A stretch of DNA of 64,000 nucleotides from Mycolicibacterium chlorophenolicum (GCF_001044235.1 NZ_JYNL01000023.1:169662-233661), one strand, 5' to 3'; counted from the stretch's first letter, positions 1 to 8,952 are shown. Numbers and translations are program-made. Notes: a model not told the origin generated them from the sequence alone.

Positions 1-110
1 ACTACCTTCGGGTGTATCTGGCGCAGTTGCGCCGCAAGCTCGAAGACGACCCCTCCCACCCGATCCACCTCCTCACCGAAGCCGGGATGGGGCACCGCTT
101 CCGGCCCTGA
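1..110 (+). CDS. kdpE: KdpE-type response regulator, C-terminal end (partial)
   Basis: This is the last 35 codons of a gene that begins before the window; the frame starts at base 3 and stops with TGA at 108-110. The peptide YLRVYLAQLRRKLEDDP followed by EAGMGHRFRP is the end of an OmpR/PhoB winged-helix DNA-binding domain: recognition helix, wing, and the terminal GxGYRF-like strand. The wording closely resembles KdpE, the regulator of the high-affinity K+ ATPase operon, but the receiver domain is outside the window, so another OmpR-family member cannot be excluded. A K+ role would fit the cation island at 19.6-28 kb, although the two are not adjacent. Confidence 0.75.
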   Translation, partial: YLRVYLAQLRRKLEDDPSHPIHLLTEAGMGHRFRP

Positions 111-216
111 TGAGGTCTTCGGCTCCGCGGTCGTGGCGCCTGTTCAGGAAGCGGCAGGTGAGCAGCACCATCGACGTGGGCGCCACGACAGCGAGGACTG
201 CGAGCAGATCGGCCAT
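73..216 (-). CDS. possible small membrane peptide
   Basis: A 47-residue frame starts at ATG 214-216 and stops at 73, overlapping the kdpE end on the opposite strand by 38 bp. It begins MADLLAVLAVV and carries one hydrophobic segment (about residues 3-22) followed by a basic tail (NRRHDRG), which is the topology of a one-pass small membrane protein. A GGAG precedes the ATG but only 2 nt away, which is too close to be convincing. Its place next to kdpE recalls the tiny KdpF subunits, but the sequence does not match the KdpF pattern I know. It may be fortuitous. Confidence 0.25.
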   Translation of the reverse strand: MADLLAVLAVVAPTSMVLLTCRFLNRRHDRGAEDLIRAGSGAPSRLR

Positions 217-289
217 GGCTCCACTGTCACGTCGCATGGGCATCGGAGGCCAACGTCTTGACGGTATCCCTACGCCCGGGTGCCGAGTC

Positions 290-1534
290 CTAACGTTTCG
301 CCCTGCGGGCCTGCACCGCGTAGGTGACCATGCCCACACACACCACCGCGGCGCCGGACAGCACCGAGCTCAGCGGCAACGTGAAAGCCAATGTGAGACA
401 ACCGATCAGGCCCACCGTCGGCAGCACGCGCCGGCCCAGCGTCAGCGCCGACGCGTTGGCGATCGCGTAGTAGAGCAGTACCCCGAAGGACGAGAACCCG
501 ATCGCGGCGCGAAGGTCGACCAGGGCGGTCACCACCGCGACCACGGCGCCCACCGCCAGCTCGGCGCGGTACGGCGTGCCGTGGTGGGGGTGTACCGCGG
601 CCAGCGGGTGCGGCAGATGGCGGTCCCGCGCCATCGCCAGCGTGGTGCGGGACACCCCGAGCAGCAGCGCCAGCAGTGCACCCAGTGCGCCGATCGCCGC
701 GCCGGCGCTGACCACCGGCACCAGACCGGCGAACCCCGCCGCGCGCACGGCCTCGGACAGCGGCGCACCGGCGGCGGCGAGACGGTCGCTGCCCAGCTGG
801 GCGAGCACCGCCACGGCCACCGCGGCGTACACCACCAGGGTGATGCCCAGCGCGAGCATCACGGCGCGCGGGATGGTCCTGGCCGGGTCGCGCACCTCCT
901 CGCCGAGCGTCGCGATGCGGGCGTAACCGGCGAACGCGAAGAACAGCAGACCGGCGGCCTGCAGCACCCCGTAGAACGACGTGCCGCCACCCGCCAGCCG
1001 AGCGGCGTCGGCGTCCCCGGAACCCAGCGCCAGAACCACGACCATCGCCAGCACGGCCAGCACCACGGCCACGATCACGCGGGTCAGCAGCGCCGACTTC
1101 TGCACGCCCGCATAGCTGATCGCGGTCAGCGCCACCACCGAGGCCACCGCCACCGCGATGGCGTGGGCCGGCCACGCGTAGTGCCCGATGGTCAACGCCA
1201 TCGCCGCACACGACGCCGTCTTCCCGACGATGAAGCTCCACCCCGCGGTGTGCCCCCAGAACGGCCCGAGGCGCTCCCGGCCGTAGACGTAGGTGCCGCC
1301 CGAACTCGGATAGCGGGCGGCCAGCCACGCCGAGGACATCGCGTTGCAGCACGCCACCACCGCGGCGAGCGCCAGGCCGATCAGCAGCCCCGTTCCGGCC
1401 GCGGCCGCGGCGGGCGCGAGCGCCACGAAGATGCCGGCTCCGATCATGGAGCCGAGTCCGAGGACGACGGTGTCCAGAGTGCCGAGACGTCGCTGCAGGG
1501 CGTTGTCACCCGGCCCGGAGGCGCTCACGCGCAC
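290..1534 (-). CDS. APC-family amino acid/polyamine permease
   Basis: This 414-residue integral membrane protein probably imports or exchanges an amino acid or related amine across the cytoplasmic membrane. The N-terminal stretch LGLGSMIGAGIFVALAPAA (about residues 25-43) is the unwound TM1 glycine-rich substrate motif of the APC superfamily. About 11-12 hydrophobic segments follow, with the conserved cytoplasmic loop GEEVRDPARTIPRA near residue 210. Length is normal for the family. It stands alone, transcribed leftward, 9 bp after the preceding small membrane gene. Substrate cannot be read from the sequence. Confidence 0.88.
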   Translation of the reverse strand: MRVSASGPGDNALQRRLGTLDTVVLGLGSMIGAGIFVALAPAAAAAGTGLLIGLALAAVVACCNAMSSAWLAARYPSSGGTYVYGRERLGPFWGHTAGWSFIVGKTASCAAMALTIGHYAWPAHAIAVAVASVVALTAISYAGVQKSALLTRVIVAVVLAVLAMVVVLALGSGDADAARLAGGGTSFYGVLQAAGLLFFAFAGYARIATLGEEVRDPARTIPRAVMLALGITLVVYAAVAVAVLAQLGSDRLAAAGAPLSEAVRAAGFAGLVPVVSAGAAIGALGALLALLLGVSRTTLAMARDRHLPHPLAAVHPHHGTPYRAELAVGAVVAVVTALVDLRAAIGFSSFGVLLYYAIANASALTLGRRVLPTVGLIGCLTLAFTLPLSSVLSGAAVVCVGMVTYAVQARRAKR

Positions 1535-1543
1535 ACGGTAGCG

Positions 1544-1810
1544 CTATTTCTGGCGGACCACATTCCCGCCGAGGTACAGCAGGTAGGCGACCAGACCGAG
1601 CACCGCGAACTTGCGGGTCTTACGCGCGGCGATGCCCAGGCCGACGGCCGTCTCGATCCCGCCGTCGATGTAGACGTGGGTGCGGGTGTTCGTCGGGAAC
1701 GCGGGCTTGGTGAAGCCCTCGTAGACCTGCGGCACGACGAAATGGGACAGGCCCGTTCCGGCGAGGACGAGGCCGGCCACCTTCGCGGCACGTGAATTCT
1801 GTTCGGGCAC
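1544..1810 (-). CDS. small membrane protein downstream of a monooxygenase
   Basis: This is an 88-residue protein with GTG start at 1808-1810; AGGA lies about 7 nt upstream and the start is 8 nt after the stop of the monooxygenase gene, so the two are probably co-transcribed. Two or three hydrophobic segments are visible (AGLVLAGTGLSHFVVP, an IETAVGLGIA segment, and FAVLGLVAYLLYLGGNVV), with a basic RKTRK loop between. The shape is like a short DoxX-type protein, but I do not recognise a definite family. The open frame reaches back to 1960, but that extension lies inside the monooxygenase gene. Function is unknown. Confidence 0.7.
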   Translation of the reverse strand: MPEQNSRAAKVAGLVLAGTGLSHFVVPQVYEGFTKPAFPTNTRTHVYIDGGIETAVGLGIAARKTRKFAVLGLVAYLLYLGGNVVRQK

Positions 1811-1818
1811 TGGAGGTC

Positions 1819-3309
1819 CTAACTGATCTGGTAGTCGCTGAGCGGGAATTCCGATGCCTCGGTGATCGCGTCGCGCGTCGACATCGGCCGCAGCAGGCTC
1901 GGTTCGCCGTGCGGGTTGAAATAGTACGACCGCGATGATGCGCAGTTGCCCAGTGTCCACAGCGAGTCGCCGAGCAGCTCGGTCATCCGGTCCAGATAGT
2001 CGGCGTTGGCCTGCTCGGTGACCTCGAAGGTGGTGGCGCCGCGGCGCTGCAGCTCACCGAAAAGCCGGTCCATCAGCCGCATCTGGTATTCCATGGTGTT
2101 GAAGAAGTTCAACCCGAGGAACGCGTACGGACTGGCCAGGGACAGGTAGTTCGGGAAGTAGGGCATCGAGACGCCCTGGTAGGCCTGGAAGCGATTCTCC
2201 CGCCACCACTTCCCGAGGTTGCGGCCCTCGCGGCCGATCACCTCGATGGCGGGGAAGTTGGCCTCCCACAGGTCGAATCCGGTGGCGAGCACCAGGGTGT
2301 CGATGACGGTCTTGGTGCCGTCGGCGTTGACGATGCCGTCGGCGGCGACATGGTCGATGCCGTCGCTCTGCAGGTGCACGTGCGGTTTGGTGAACGTGCG
2401 GAAGTAACTGTTGGAGAAGGTCGGCCGCTTGCACCCGATGTCGTAGTCCGGTGTCAGCCGGCGTCGCAAATCCTTGTCACGGACCTGGATGAACTGGTTG
2501 ATCTTGCACAGGTCCATCGCCGAGATGTTCAACCGGCGGAACAGCGGGACCCGGTAGTGCACCACGCCGACGTTGATCATCATCTCGTAGATGGTGTCGG
2601 TGATCGCGCGAACGATGCGCTGCGTCAACGGGATCCGGGCGAACAGCCGTTTGGCGCGCTCGGAGATCCGGAAGTCGAGCTTGGGGGCGACCCAGATCGG
2701 GGTGCGCTGGTAGACCGTGAGGTCGGCGGCCTTCTTCGCCAGCTCCGGGATGAGCTGCACGGCCGTCGCGCCGGTGCCGATGATGCCCACCCGCTCACCC
2801 GTCGGGTCGTAGGAGTCGTCCCAGGCGGTGGTGTGCAGCACCCGCCCGTCGAACGTCTCGATGCCGGGGATCTCGGGCAGGCGCGGCTGGGACAGGAAGC
2901 CGGTGGCGGTGAACAGGTACCGCGCGGTCAGCGTCTCCCCGTCGGCTACGGACACCCGCCAGGCCTGCGCCTCCTCGTCCCAGCGGGCGCCCTGGACGAC
3001 GGTCCGGAACCGCATGTGCCTGCGGACGTCGTACTTGTCGGCGACGCCGTCGGCGTACTGCTTGATCTCCGTGCCGGTGGAGAACAGCCGCGACCAGTTC
3101 GGGTTCGGCTCGAAGAAGTAGGAGTAGGTGGTGGTCGGAACGTCGACCGCCAGCCCAGGGTAGTGGTTGACGTACCAGGTACCGCCCAGGTCGTCTTCCC
3201 GGTCGAGGATCACGAAGTTCTCGTAGCCCATCCGCTTCAGCTGGATGGCGGCCCCGATTCCGGCGAATCCGGCCCCTACGATGACCGCGTCGTACTGCAC
3301 CGAAGTCAT
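1819..3309 (-). CDS. flavin-containing (Baeyer-Villiger-type) monooxygenase
   Basis: This 496-residue cytoplasmic FAD/NADPH enzyme probably inserts an oxygen atom into a ketone or oxidises a heteroatom. It has the N-terminal FAD Rossmann motif GAGFAGIGAA (about residues 12-21), the NADPH motif GIIGTGATAVQ (about 177-187), and between them FDGRVLHTTAWD, which matches the Baeyer-Villiger signature FxGxxxHxxxW. A late LATGFD motif (about residue 340) is typical of the class. Mycobacteria carry many paralogues acting on steroids or other lipophilic ketones. The substrate here is not inferable. A small membrane protein follows 8 nt downstream. Confidence 0.9.
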   Translation of the reverse strand: MTSVQYDAVIVGAGFAGIGAAIQLKRMGYENFVILDREDDLGGTWYVNHYPGLAVDVPTTTYSYFFEPNPNWSRLFSTGTEIKQYADGVADKYDVRRHMRFRTVVQGARWDEEAQAWRVSVADGETLTARYLFTATGFLSQPRLPEIPGIETFDGRVLHTTAWDDSYDPTGERVGIIGTGATAVQLIPELAKKAADLTVYQRTPIWVAPKLDFRISERAKRLFARIPLTQRIVRAITDTIYEMMINVGVVHYRVPLFRRLNISAMDLCKINQFIQVRDKDLRRRLTPDYDIGCKRPTFSNSYFRTFTKPHVHLQSDGIDHVAADGIVNADGTKTVIDTLVLATGFDLWEANFPAIEVIGREGRNLGKWWRENRFQAYQGVSMPYFPNYLSLASPYAFLGLNFFNTMEYQMRLMDRLFGELQRRGATTFEVTEQANADYLDRMTELLGDSLWTLGNCASSRSYYFNPHGEPSLLRPMSTRDAITEASEFPLSDYQIS

Positions 3310-3346
3310 GCGGTAGACGGTACTAGAGGTCCCCCCAAACGCGGGA

Positions 3347-3940
3347 TCAGCCCTTGAGGGAACCCGCGCGTGGCGGCTGCAGCGTGGCGATGCAGGTGAC
3401 GGCGCGGTCTCCGCTGGCCCACGTCTCGGCGGTCGGGTAGAGCACGTAGAGCTGCACCGTGTCGTCGGTCATCGCCGCCGGGGAGTAGCTCGCCAGCTCG
3501 GGCCCGCACTTCTCGCTGTGGGCCTCGACGGCCGCCTGCCCGGGGAAATCCCCGTCGGGCAAGGTCAGCACCGCGAACACCTCGCCGGCGTGGGGCTGGT
3601 CGCACCCGATGGTCTGCACCCGCAGCACCTTGTCGCCGTCAGGGATCTCGGCCAGGCAGTCGCCGACCTTCACGTCGGTCGCGGTGACGTTGCCGGAACT
3701 GGTGACTCCCCACACGATCACCCCGCCGACGACGACCAGCAGCACGACGGCCACCAGGCCGCCGATCACCCACCACAGGGTCTTCCTGCTCTTCTGGGGT
3801 GGCGGGTACGGACCGGGTTGTCCCTGGTAGGGCAGGGGAGGAGGGGGAGGCGGCGGGTAGGCGCCGTACGGGCCCCCGGGACCGTACGGCGGAGGTCCGT
3901 ACGGCGGTGGCGGTGGGGGTGGCCCCGGCGGAGTCGTCAC
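3347..3940 (-). CDS. proline-rich single-pass membrane protein with extracytoplasmic domain
   Basis: This is a 197-residue protein with GTG start at 3938-3940, 14 nt after the hydrolase stop. Residues 1-48 are an extremely Pro/Gly/Tyr-rich cytoplasmic tail (runs of P and repeated YGPP-like units). A basic KSRK then leads into one transmembrane helix (LWWVIGGLVAVVLLVVVGGVIVW, written here only by its ends LWW...IVW, about 53-76). The exported part begins VKVGDCL and contains paired cysteines in a CDQPHAGEVFAV context, the pattern of the septum-formation/DUF4190-associated domain common in actinobacteria. It corresponds in position to the transmembrane protein next to the thiD-hydrolase pair of M. 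tuberculosis. Function is unknown; an envelope role is inferred. Confidence 0.8.
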   Translation of the reverse strand: MTTPPGPPPPPPPYGPPPYGPGGPYGAYPPPPPPPLPYQGQPGPYPPPQKSRKTLWWVIGGLVAVVLLVVVGGVIVWGVTSSGNVTATDVKVGDCLAEIPDGDKVLRVQTIGCDQPHAGEVFAVLTLPDGDFPGQAAVEAHSEKCGPELASYSPAAMTDDTVQLYVLYPTAETWASGDRAVTCIATLQPPRAGSLKG

Positions 3941-3954
3941 GAGCCGACGATAAC

Positions 3955-4566
3955 TCAGAGCAGCGCTTTCAGCGCCGCTTCCACCGCGAGCGCGGGCACA
4001 TCGAGGCTTTTCGAGCGGAGGTCGTGGCGGGCCCCGGTGATCTCGACGATGGTCGTCGGCGCGGCGATCAGCGCGACCGCCGGCCGCAGCTCGTCGAGCG
4101 TGCCGAACGGGTCGGCGGTGCCGTGGGTGAACACCGTCGGGACGGTGATGCGTGGCAGGTGCTCGGTACGGGCCCGCTCGGGCTTGCCGGGTGGGTGCAG
4201 CGGGTAGGAGAACAGCGTCAGCACGTCGGGTCGCAGCCCGTGGTCGGCGACCGCCATCGACGTGAGCCGTCCGCCGTAGGAGTGCCCGCCGGCGATGACG
4301 GGTCCGGCGGTGAGGGAGCGCACCGCCGCGACCGCCTCGACGATGCCGGCCAGATCTGAAGCCGACGACCCCGACGGCGGACCCTTGGGCCGGCGCCGCC
4401 GGTACGGCAGGTTGTAGCGGACCGCCAGCCAACCTCGCCGGGCCCATTCGTCGCACAGCGCGACGAGCATCGGGGCGTCGCGGCTGCCGCCGGCGCCGTG
4501 CGTCAGCGCGACCGCCCCGGCCGGGATGCCGGCCGGCTCGTGGACCACGCCGGCGATCTCATCCAT
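3955..4566 (-). CDS. alpha/beta hydrolase (KANL3/Tex30-type dienelactone-hydrolase fold)
   Basis: This is a 203-residue hydrolase, the positional homologue of Rv0421c. The N-terminal strand and oxyanion region read VALTHGAGGSRDAP, the nucleophile elbow is GGHSYGGRL (Ser near residue 99), the acid lies in THGTADPFG, and the catalytic His is in GARHDLRSK near the end. The ATG at 4564-4566 lies 8 nt inside the thiD gene, so translation is probably coupled to thiD and the gene sits under the same TPP riboswitch. That placement suggests, as inference, a part in thiamine-precursor salvage or a housekeeping esterase role. The substrate is unknown. A longer upstream frame exists but would lie wholly within thiD. 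Confidence 0.85.
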   Translation of the reverse strand: MDEIAGVVHEPAGIPAGAVALTHGAGGSRDAPMLVALCDEWARRGWLAVRYNLPYRRRRPKGPPSGSSASDLAGIVEAVAAVRSLTAGPVIAGGHSYGGRLTSMAVADHGLRPDVLTLFSYPLHPPGKPERARTEHLPRITVPTVFTHGTADPFGTLDELRPAVALIAAPTTIVEITGARHDLRSKSLDVPALAVEAALKALL

Positions 4567-5398
4567 CGGACAACCGGAACAGCGCCGAGACCGAACCGTG
4601 GCCGCCGCCCAGCGGATAGGCCGCGCGCAGGCACTCGGTGATCCACTCCTTGGCGAAGGCGACCGCGTCGGGCAGCGGATACCCGTGGGCCAGCGCGGCG
4701 GCGGCAGCGGCGGCCAGCGTGTCACCGGCGCCGTGGTCGTGCGGGGTGTCGATGCGCACCGAGTCGTACTCGTAGAAGTCGGCGCCGTCGAACAGCAGAT
4801 CGGGGCTGTGCGCCGAGGAACGCAGATGGCCGCCCTTGACCAGCGCCCAGCGCGGGCCCAGCGCGTGCAGCGCCCGCGCGGCGGCCCGCTGGGTGTCGGC
4901 GTCGACGACGTCGATGCCGGTGATCAGCCGGACCTCGTCCAGATTCGGGGTGACCAGCGTGGCCAGCGGGAACAGCCGCGCGGTGAGCGACTCCAGGGCG
5001 CTGGGATGCAACAGCGGATCACCGTGCATCGACGCGCAGACGGGATCGACGACCAGCGGCACCGTCCCGGCGAGGCCGAGCCGCGTCCAGGTGTCGGCGA
5101 CGGTGTCGATGATCTCGGACGAGGCCAGCATCCCGGTCTTGGCGGCCTGCACACCGATGTCGGTGGCCACCGCCTCGATCTGTCCGGCGACGATGTCGAC
5201 CGGGATCTCGTGAAAACCCTTGACGCCCAGGGAGTTCTGCACGGTCACCGCGGTGACCGCGACGAGGCTGTGAATGCCGAGCAGTGCGAACGTGCGCATA
5301 TCGGCCTGAATGCCGGCGCCCCCGCCGGAGTCGGAGCCCGCGATGGTCAGGACGCGCAACGGCGCGCGGCCCGGCGGGGTCAGGGGCAGAACGTTCAT
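4559..5398 (-). CDS. thiD: hydroxymethylpyrimidine/phosphomethylpyrimidine kinase
   Basis: ThiD phosphorylates HMP and HMP-phosphate to HMP-pyrophosphate, the pyrimidine half of thiamine. The 279-residue protein has the ribokinase-like ThiD hallmarks: LTIAGSDSGGGAGIQADMRTF near residues 17-37 (quoted in part: AGSDSGGGAGIQADM), AAKTGML (about 104), VDPVCAS, the lysine motif VKGGH (about 190) and the C-terminal anion-hole sequence HDHGAGDTLAAA with its catalytic Asp. The ATG at 5396-5398 sits 5 nt after GGGAG, which lies in the 3' strand of the TPP riboswitch. The next gene overlaps its end by 8 nt. thiC, often adjacent in mycobacteria, is not in this window. Confidence 0.96.
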   Translation of the reverse strand: MNVLPLTPPGRAPLRVLTIAGSDSGGGAGIQADMRTFALLGIHSLVAVTAVTVQNSLGVKGFHEIPVDIVAGQIEAVATDIGVQAAKTGMLASSEIIDTVADTWTRLGLAGTVPLVVDPVCASMHGDPLLHPSALESLTARLFPLATLVTPNLDEVRLITGIDVVDADTQRAAARALHALGPRWALVKGGHLRSSAHSPDLLFDGADFYEYDSVRIDTPHDHGAGDTLAAAAAAALAHGYPLPDAVAFAKEWITECLRAAYPLGGGHGSVSALFRLSDG

Positions 5399-5402
5399 GA
5401 CA

Positions 5403-5497
5403 TCTCCCTACGCCGGCATGACCCGGTCAGGTTCGTACGGTCGACGGCGCGTCAGCCGTCCTCTCAGCGCGCTCGGCGCGCGCTCCCGCGTGGACTC
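5403..5497 (-). promoter_or_regulatory. TPP (THI-box) riboswitch controlling thiD
   Basis: Read on the minus strand, this leader contains the conserved TPP-aptamer blocks in order: CGCGGGAGC, a GC-rich variable P3 stem (GCGCGC.../GCGCGC), GCTGAGAGGACGG, then GAACCTGACCGGGTCATGC and CGGCGTAGGGAG. These are the pyrimidine-sensing (CTGAGA) and pyrophosphate-sensing (ACCTGA...CCGGGTNATNCCGGC) halves of the aptamer. The final GGGAG is also the ribosome-binding site of thiD, 5 nt before its ATG, so ligand binding should close the site to ribosomes. No separate terminator hairpin with a U-run is visible, which favours translational control. Confidence 0.95.
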
Positions 5498-5554
5498 CCT
5501 CAACGTAACCGACCCCCTCCGGCGGCGGCCGCGGGAATAGGTTTTGGTGGTCGA

Positions 5555-5580
5555 CAATTTGTATAGCTAACATATGTGTT
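5555..5580 (+). promoter_or_regulatory. AT-rich promoter/operator-like site before the MFS exporter
   Basis: In very GC-rich DNA the sequence TTGTATAGCTAACATATG (5559-5576) stands out. It contains a TATAGCT -10-like hexamer at 5562-5568 and a TAGCTA core resembling TetR/MarR-class operators. If it is a -10 box, transcription would begin close to 5574-5576, giving a leaderless or very short leader for the exporter gene. No good -35 element is seen. Confidence 0.35.
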
Positions 5581-5605
5581 TTGCAGGCGCAGGGTTGCGC
5601 CCGTC

Positions 5606-7399
5606 ATGGATACGAAACGCGACGACGAAACGACGACGGATATGACGACAGAAGCCCCGATCACCCCCGCAACCGGGCCCACGCCGCCTGCCGGGCTCAG
5701 CGAGACCTCGATCCGGCGCGCGCGGATGGACCACGATCACCCGTTCTACAAGTGGATCGTGCTGTCCAACACCACGCTGGGCACGCTGCTGGCCACCATC
5801 AACGCCTCGATCGTGCTGATCTCACTGCCGGCCATCTTCCGCGGCATCGGCCTCAACCCCCTCGCCCCGGGCAACGTGAGCTACCTGCTGTGGATGCTGA
5901 TGGGCTATCTCGTGGTCACCGCTGTGCTGGTGGTGCCGTTCGGCCGGCTCGGCGACATGGTGGGCCGGGTCCGGATCTACAACCTGGGCTTCGCGGTCTT
6001 CACGGTCGCGGCGGTTGCGTTGTCGTTCGACCCGTTCCAGCTCGACGGCGGCGCGATCTGGCTGATCGCGTGGCGGGTGGTGCAGGGCATCGGCGGGGCG
6101 ATGCTGATGTCGTCGTCCTCGGCCATCCTGACCGACGCGTTCCCGGCCAACCAGCGCGGCATGGCGCTCGGCGTCAACATGGTGGCCGCGGTGGCCGGCT
6201 CCTTCCTGGGTCTGCTGATCGGCGGCTTCCTGTCCGAATGGCACTGGAAGGCGATCTTCTGGGTCGGCGTGCCGATCGGCATCCTCGGCACCATCTGGAG
6301 CGTGCGTTCGCTCAAGGAGCTGGGCGTGCGCACCCCGGGCAAGCTGGACTGGGCGGGCACACTGACGTTCGGCGTCGGGCTGACCGTGCTGCTGATCGGC
6401 ATCACCTACGGCATCCAGCCCTACGGCTCTTCGACGACCGGTTGGACCAACCCGTGGGTGCTCGGCGCCATCGGCGTCGGCGTGGCCCTGCTCGTGGTGT
6501 TCTGCTTCGTCGAGCTGCGGGTCAAGCAGCCGATGGTCAACATCCGGCTGTTCCGCTCCGCGTCGTTCGGCATGGGCAACCTCGCCGGGTTGATGTCGTC
6601 GGTCGGCCGCGGTGGTCTGCAGTTCATGCTGATCATCTGGCTGCAGGGCATCTGGCTGCCGCTGCACGGTTACAGCTTCGAATCCACGCCGCTGTGGGCG
6701 GGCATCTACATGCTGCCGATGACCGCCGGCTTCCTGATCGCCGGTCCGCTCGCCGGCTCACTGAGCGACCGCTTCGGTGCGCGGCCGTTCACCGTCGGCG
6801 GCATGCTGCTGATGGCGGTGACGTTCGTGGCGTTGGTGCTCATCCCGGTGAACTTCGACTACTGGTTGTTCGCGGTGCTCGTCTTCCTCAACGGCCTCGG
6901 GGGCGGCATCTTCACCGCGCCCAACACCGCGGCGATCATGTCGAGTGTCCCGTCGGCCGAACGCGGCGCGGCCTCGGGCGTGCGCGCCACGTTCTTCAAC
7001 GCCGGCTCGTCGCTGTCCATCGGCATCTTCTTCTCGCTGATGATCGTCGGGCTGGCCAACTCGCTGCCCGGCGCGATGAGCAGCGGTCTGCAGGCCCAGG
7101 GCGTGTCCAGCGCGGTGGCCCACGACGTCGCCAATCTGCCGCCGGTGGGCAGCCTGTTCGCGGCGTTCCTGGGCTACAACCCGATTGCCGAACTGCTGGA
7201 GCCCTCGCACGCTCTGCAGCAGCCCGGTGTCAACGCCGAGGTGCTGACCGGTAAGACGTTCTTCCCGGAGTTGATCACCGAGCCGTTCCACAACGGTCTG
7301 GTGGTCGTGTTCATCGCCGCGGCGGTGATGATGCTCATCGGTGCCGTGGCTTCCATGTTCAACCCCGGACGCTACGCCGAGGACCGCACCGACGCCTAG
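5606..7399 (+). CDS. MFS drug exporter, DHA2 (14-TM, EmrB/QacA-like) type
   Basis: This is a 597-residue proton-driven exporter of the major facilitator superfamily. After a ~50-residue soluble N-terminus come about 14 hydrophobic segments. The motif-A region reads [15 protein letters not shown] (about 110-125), followed by an [19 protein letters not shown] segment typical of DHA2 motif C/B positions, and a second [16 protein letters not shown] loop half-way. Substrate specificity cannot be read. The start is uncertain: GTG 5576 in frame could be leaderless, ATG 5606 is used here, and ATG 5642 (MTTEAP) is a third option; none has a strong ribosome-binding site. Its stop overlaps the stop of the convergent HNH gene by 2 bp. 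Confidence 0.9.
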   Translation: MDTKRDDETTTDMTTEAPITPATGPTPPAGLSETSIRRARMDHDHPFYKWIVLSNTTLGTLLATINASIVLISLPAIFRGIGLNPLAPGNVSYLLWMLMGYLVVTAVLVVPFGRLGDMVGRVRIYNLGFAVFTVAAVALSFDPFQLDGGAIWLIAWRVVQGIGGAMLMSSSSAILTDAFPANQRGMALGVNMVAAVAGSFLGLLIGGFLSEWHWKAIFWVGVPIGILGTIWSVRSLKELGVRTPGKLDWAGTLTFGVGLTVLLIGITYGIQPYGSSTTGWTNPWVLGAIGVGVALLVVFCFVELRVKQPMVNIRLFRSASFGMGNLAGLMSSVGRGGLQFMLIIWLQGIWLPLHGYSFESTPLWAGIYMLPMTAGFLIAGPLAGSLSDRFGARPFTVGGMLLMAVTFVALVLIPVNFDYWLFAVLVFLNGLGGGIFTAPNTAAIMSSVPSAERGAASGVRATFFNAGSSLSIGIFFSLMIVGLANSLPGAMSSGLQAQGVSSAVAHDVANLPPVGSLFAAFLGYNPIAELLEPSHALQQPGVNAEVLTGKTFFPELITEPFHNGLVVVFIAAAVMMLIGAVASMFNPGRYAEDRTDA

Positions 7400-8952
7400 A
7401 ACGGTGGCGGTTCGTCGGGATCCGATGTTATCCGGGGTGGCGGTTGCCAATGGGGTTGCAGCTCTTCGGGTTCCAACGGTTCGTTGACCCACTGCATGTA
7501 CGGGGCGGTGGAGGGCTTGTCGCTGACCCGGCCGTGGAACAGCTCCCGCCAGCGGCGAGTGTCGTTGCGCCAGCGCCGGTCTCTGATCTCACGCGTGGCG
7601 GCCTGGTTGCGATAGCGGTTGTACTCGGTGGTGGCGCGGTGGGCGCAGAGCCGAGCGCGGGCGCGTTCGACCCGGGTGCTGTCTTCGCGGCGCCGTGGTC
7701 GAGTGGTCAGACCGAACAGGGCAGCCGAGCCGGGTGTGGTGCGCGAGACCTGCCCTGCCGGCGAGGTCCACACGATGGTGCCGTCGGCCAGAAGCTCGAC
7801 ACACCACCCGCCGAAGGTCTTGCACCGGTGATGCTCCCGGCAGAAGCAGGCGAGATTCCACGACACGGTTCGCCCGCCGGCTGCCGGGTCGCGGTGGTTG
7901 AAGGGGTTGATGTGGTCGATGTCGCACTGCTCGGCCGGGACTGAGCATCCGGGTGCCCGGCATGTCAGATCGCGCAGGCGGATCCAGCGGGCCAGCGCAG
8001 CGCTCGGCCGGTATCGCAGTTCCTCCTGCGGGCTGACTGCGGGCTCCTCGACCAGCCGGCGGGTGGCGTCGCGGGCCAGCTCGCGGACCAGTTCGGCGTC
8101 GATGACCCCGAACCCGACCAGATATCCCGGAGCCTGGCTTTGTCCGTTCACGGTGTCGGCGCCGGCGACGACGTTCAGCACCACCTTCGGCTGCGCGGGT
8201 GGCTGATCGTGTGCGGGGTCGGCCTTGGGGCAATCGGATGTCCCGCAACGGCATTCGAGTTGACGGCGTTCGACCAGGGCTTCGAAGGCGTCGGCGCGAC
8301 GTTGTTGCGCGGTGCGCGGGTCGGCCGGACACACCGAGGCGGCCATCGCCGAGAGCTCGGCGTCGACCATCTTTCCCGCTGGAGCGGTGAGCGTGACCCG
8401 CACCCGGGCCATCCCGTCGCCGTTCGAGCTGACCTGCACCGAGCGCTCGTCGTAGGCGCGCTGGCGGCGCTTCTTGACCCCATCGCGGTCCACGGTGCTC
8501 ACGACGCGGTCGATCGCATCGATGACCCTCTGCCGCGACCACGACGACCAGCTGCCGAGACGCTCGGCCATGTCGGCGTCGATCTGGGCCATCAGGTCGT
8601 CGGCGACCAGTTCGGTGCGCTTGATCACCAGCTCGACGGTCGGCCAGGTCACCTCGCCGCGAGCAAGCAGCTCTCCCACGGCCGGCAACCGCTGATCGAG
8701 GGTCTCGGCGGCGAACACCATCGACCGCGCGGCAGCGGTGGACATGTTGATCAGCGCGGCGACCTCGGTGGTGGTGCGGGCGAAGCCGGTGATCATCGAC
8801 CGCGCGTCGGCGTCGATGGCCAGTTCCTCGTCGATCCGACGTGCGAGCAACTGCGCGATCGCTGCGAGCTTGCGCGCCACCTGCATCGACTCCTGACGCA
8901 GCGCATCCTCGACCACCGCGAGGACGTCTCCGTCAGACCAGCTGTCGAACAT
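7396..8952 (-). CDS. DUF222 / 13E12-repeat family HNH endonuclease-like protein
   Basis: This is a 518-residue member of the repetitive 13E12 family that is multicopy in mycobacteria. Residues about 1-300 are the DUF222 domain (start [20 protein letters not shown], the usual family N-terminus). Near residues 355-405 is the HNH module: CRAPGC, then [24 protein letters not shown], that is, zinc cysteines plus the His-Asn-His active site. The catalytic residues look intact. The role in the cell is not established; a DNA nuclease linked to mobile or repetitive elements is the general guess. ATG 8950-8952 was chosen from the family start; a longer frame reaches 9057 but would run into the neighbouring gene. 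Confidence 0.88.
   Translation of the reverse strand: MFDSWSDGDVLAVVEDALRQESMQVARKLAAIAQLLARRIDEELAIDADARSMITGFARTTTEVAALINMSTAAARSMVFAAETLDQRLPAVGELLARGEVTWPTVELVIKRTELVADDLMAQIDADMAERLGSWSSWSRQRVIDAIDRVVSTVDRDGVKKRRQRAYDERSVQVSSNGDGMARVRVTLTAPAGKMVDAELSAMAASVCPADPRTAQQRRADAFEALVERRQLECRCGTSDCPKADPAHDQPPAQPKVVLNVVAGADTVNGQSQAPGYLVGFGVIDAELVRELARDATRRLVEEPAVSPQEELRYRPSAALARWIRLRDLTCRAPGCSVPAEQCDIDHINPFNHRDPAAGGRTVSWNLACFCREHHRCKTFGGWCVELLADGTIVWTSPAGQVSRTTPGSAALFGLTTRPRRREDSTRVERARARLCAHRATTEYNRYRNQAATREIRDRRWRNDTRRWRELFHGRVSDKPSTAPYMQWVNEPLEPEELQPHWQPPPRITSDPDEPPPF

Noticed and set aside
110-1795. A 561-codon open frame on the plus strand from the kdpE end
   Set aside because: It runs antisense through the permease and the small membrane gene and has a repetitive HRGQ-rich composition.
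3830-3935. Repetitive C/G-rich tract resembling a microsatellite
   Set aside because: It is the codon pattern of the Pro/Gly/Tyr-rich N-terminus of the membrane protein at 3347-3940, so it is coding low complexity.
5581-7254. A 557-codon open frame in the second plus frame of the exporter
   Set aside because: Low-complexity Arg/His-rich translation inside the MFS exporter; no start signal or family motif.
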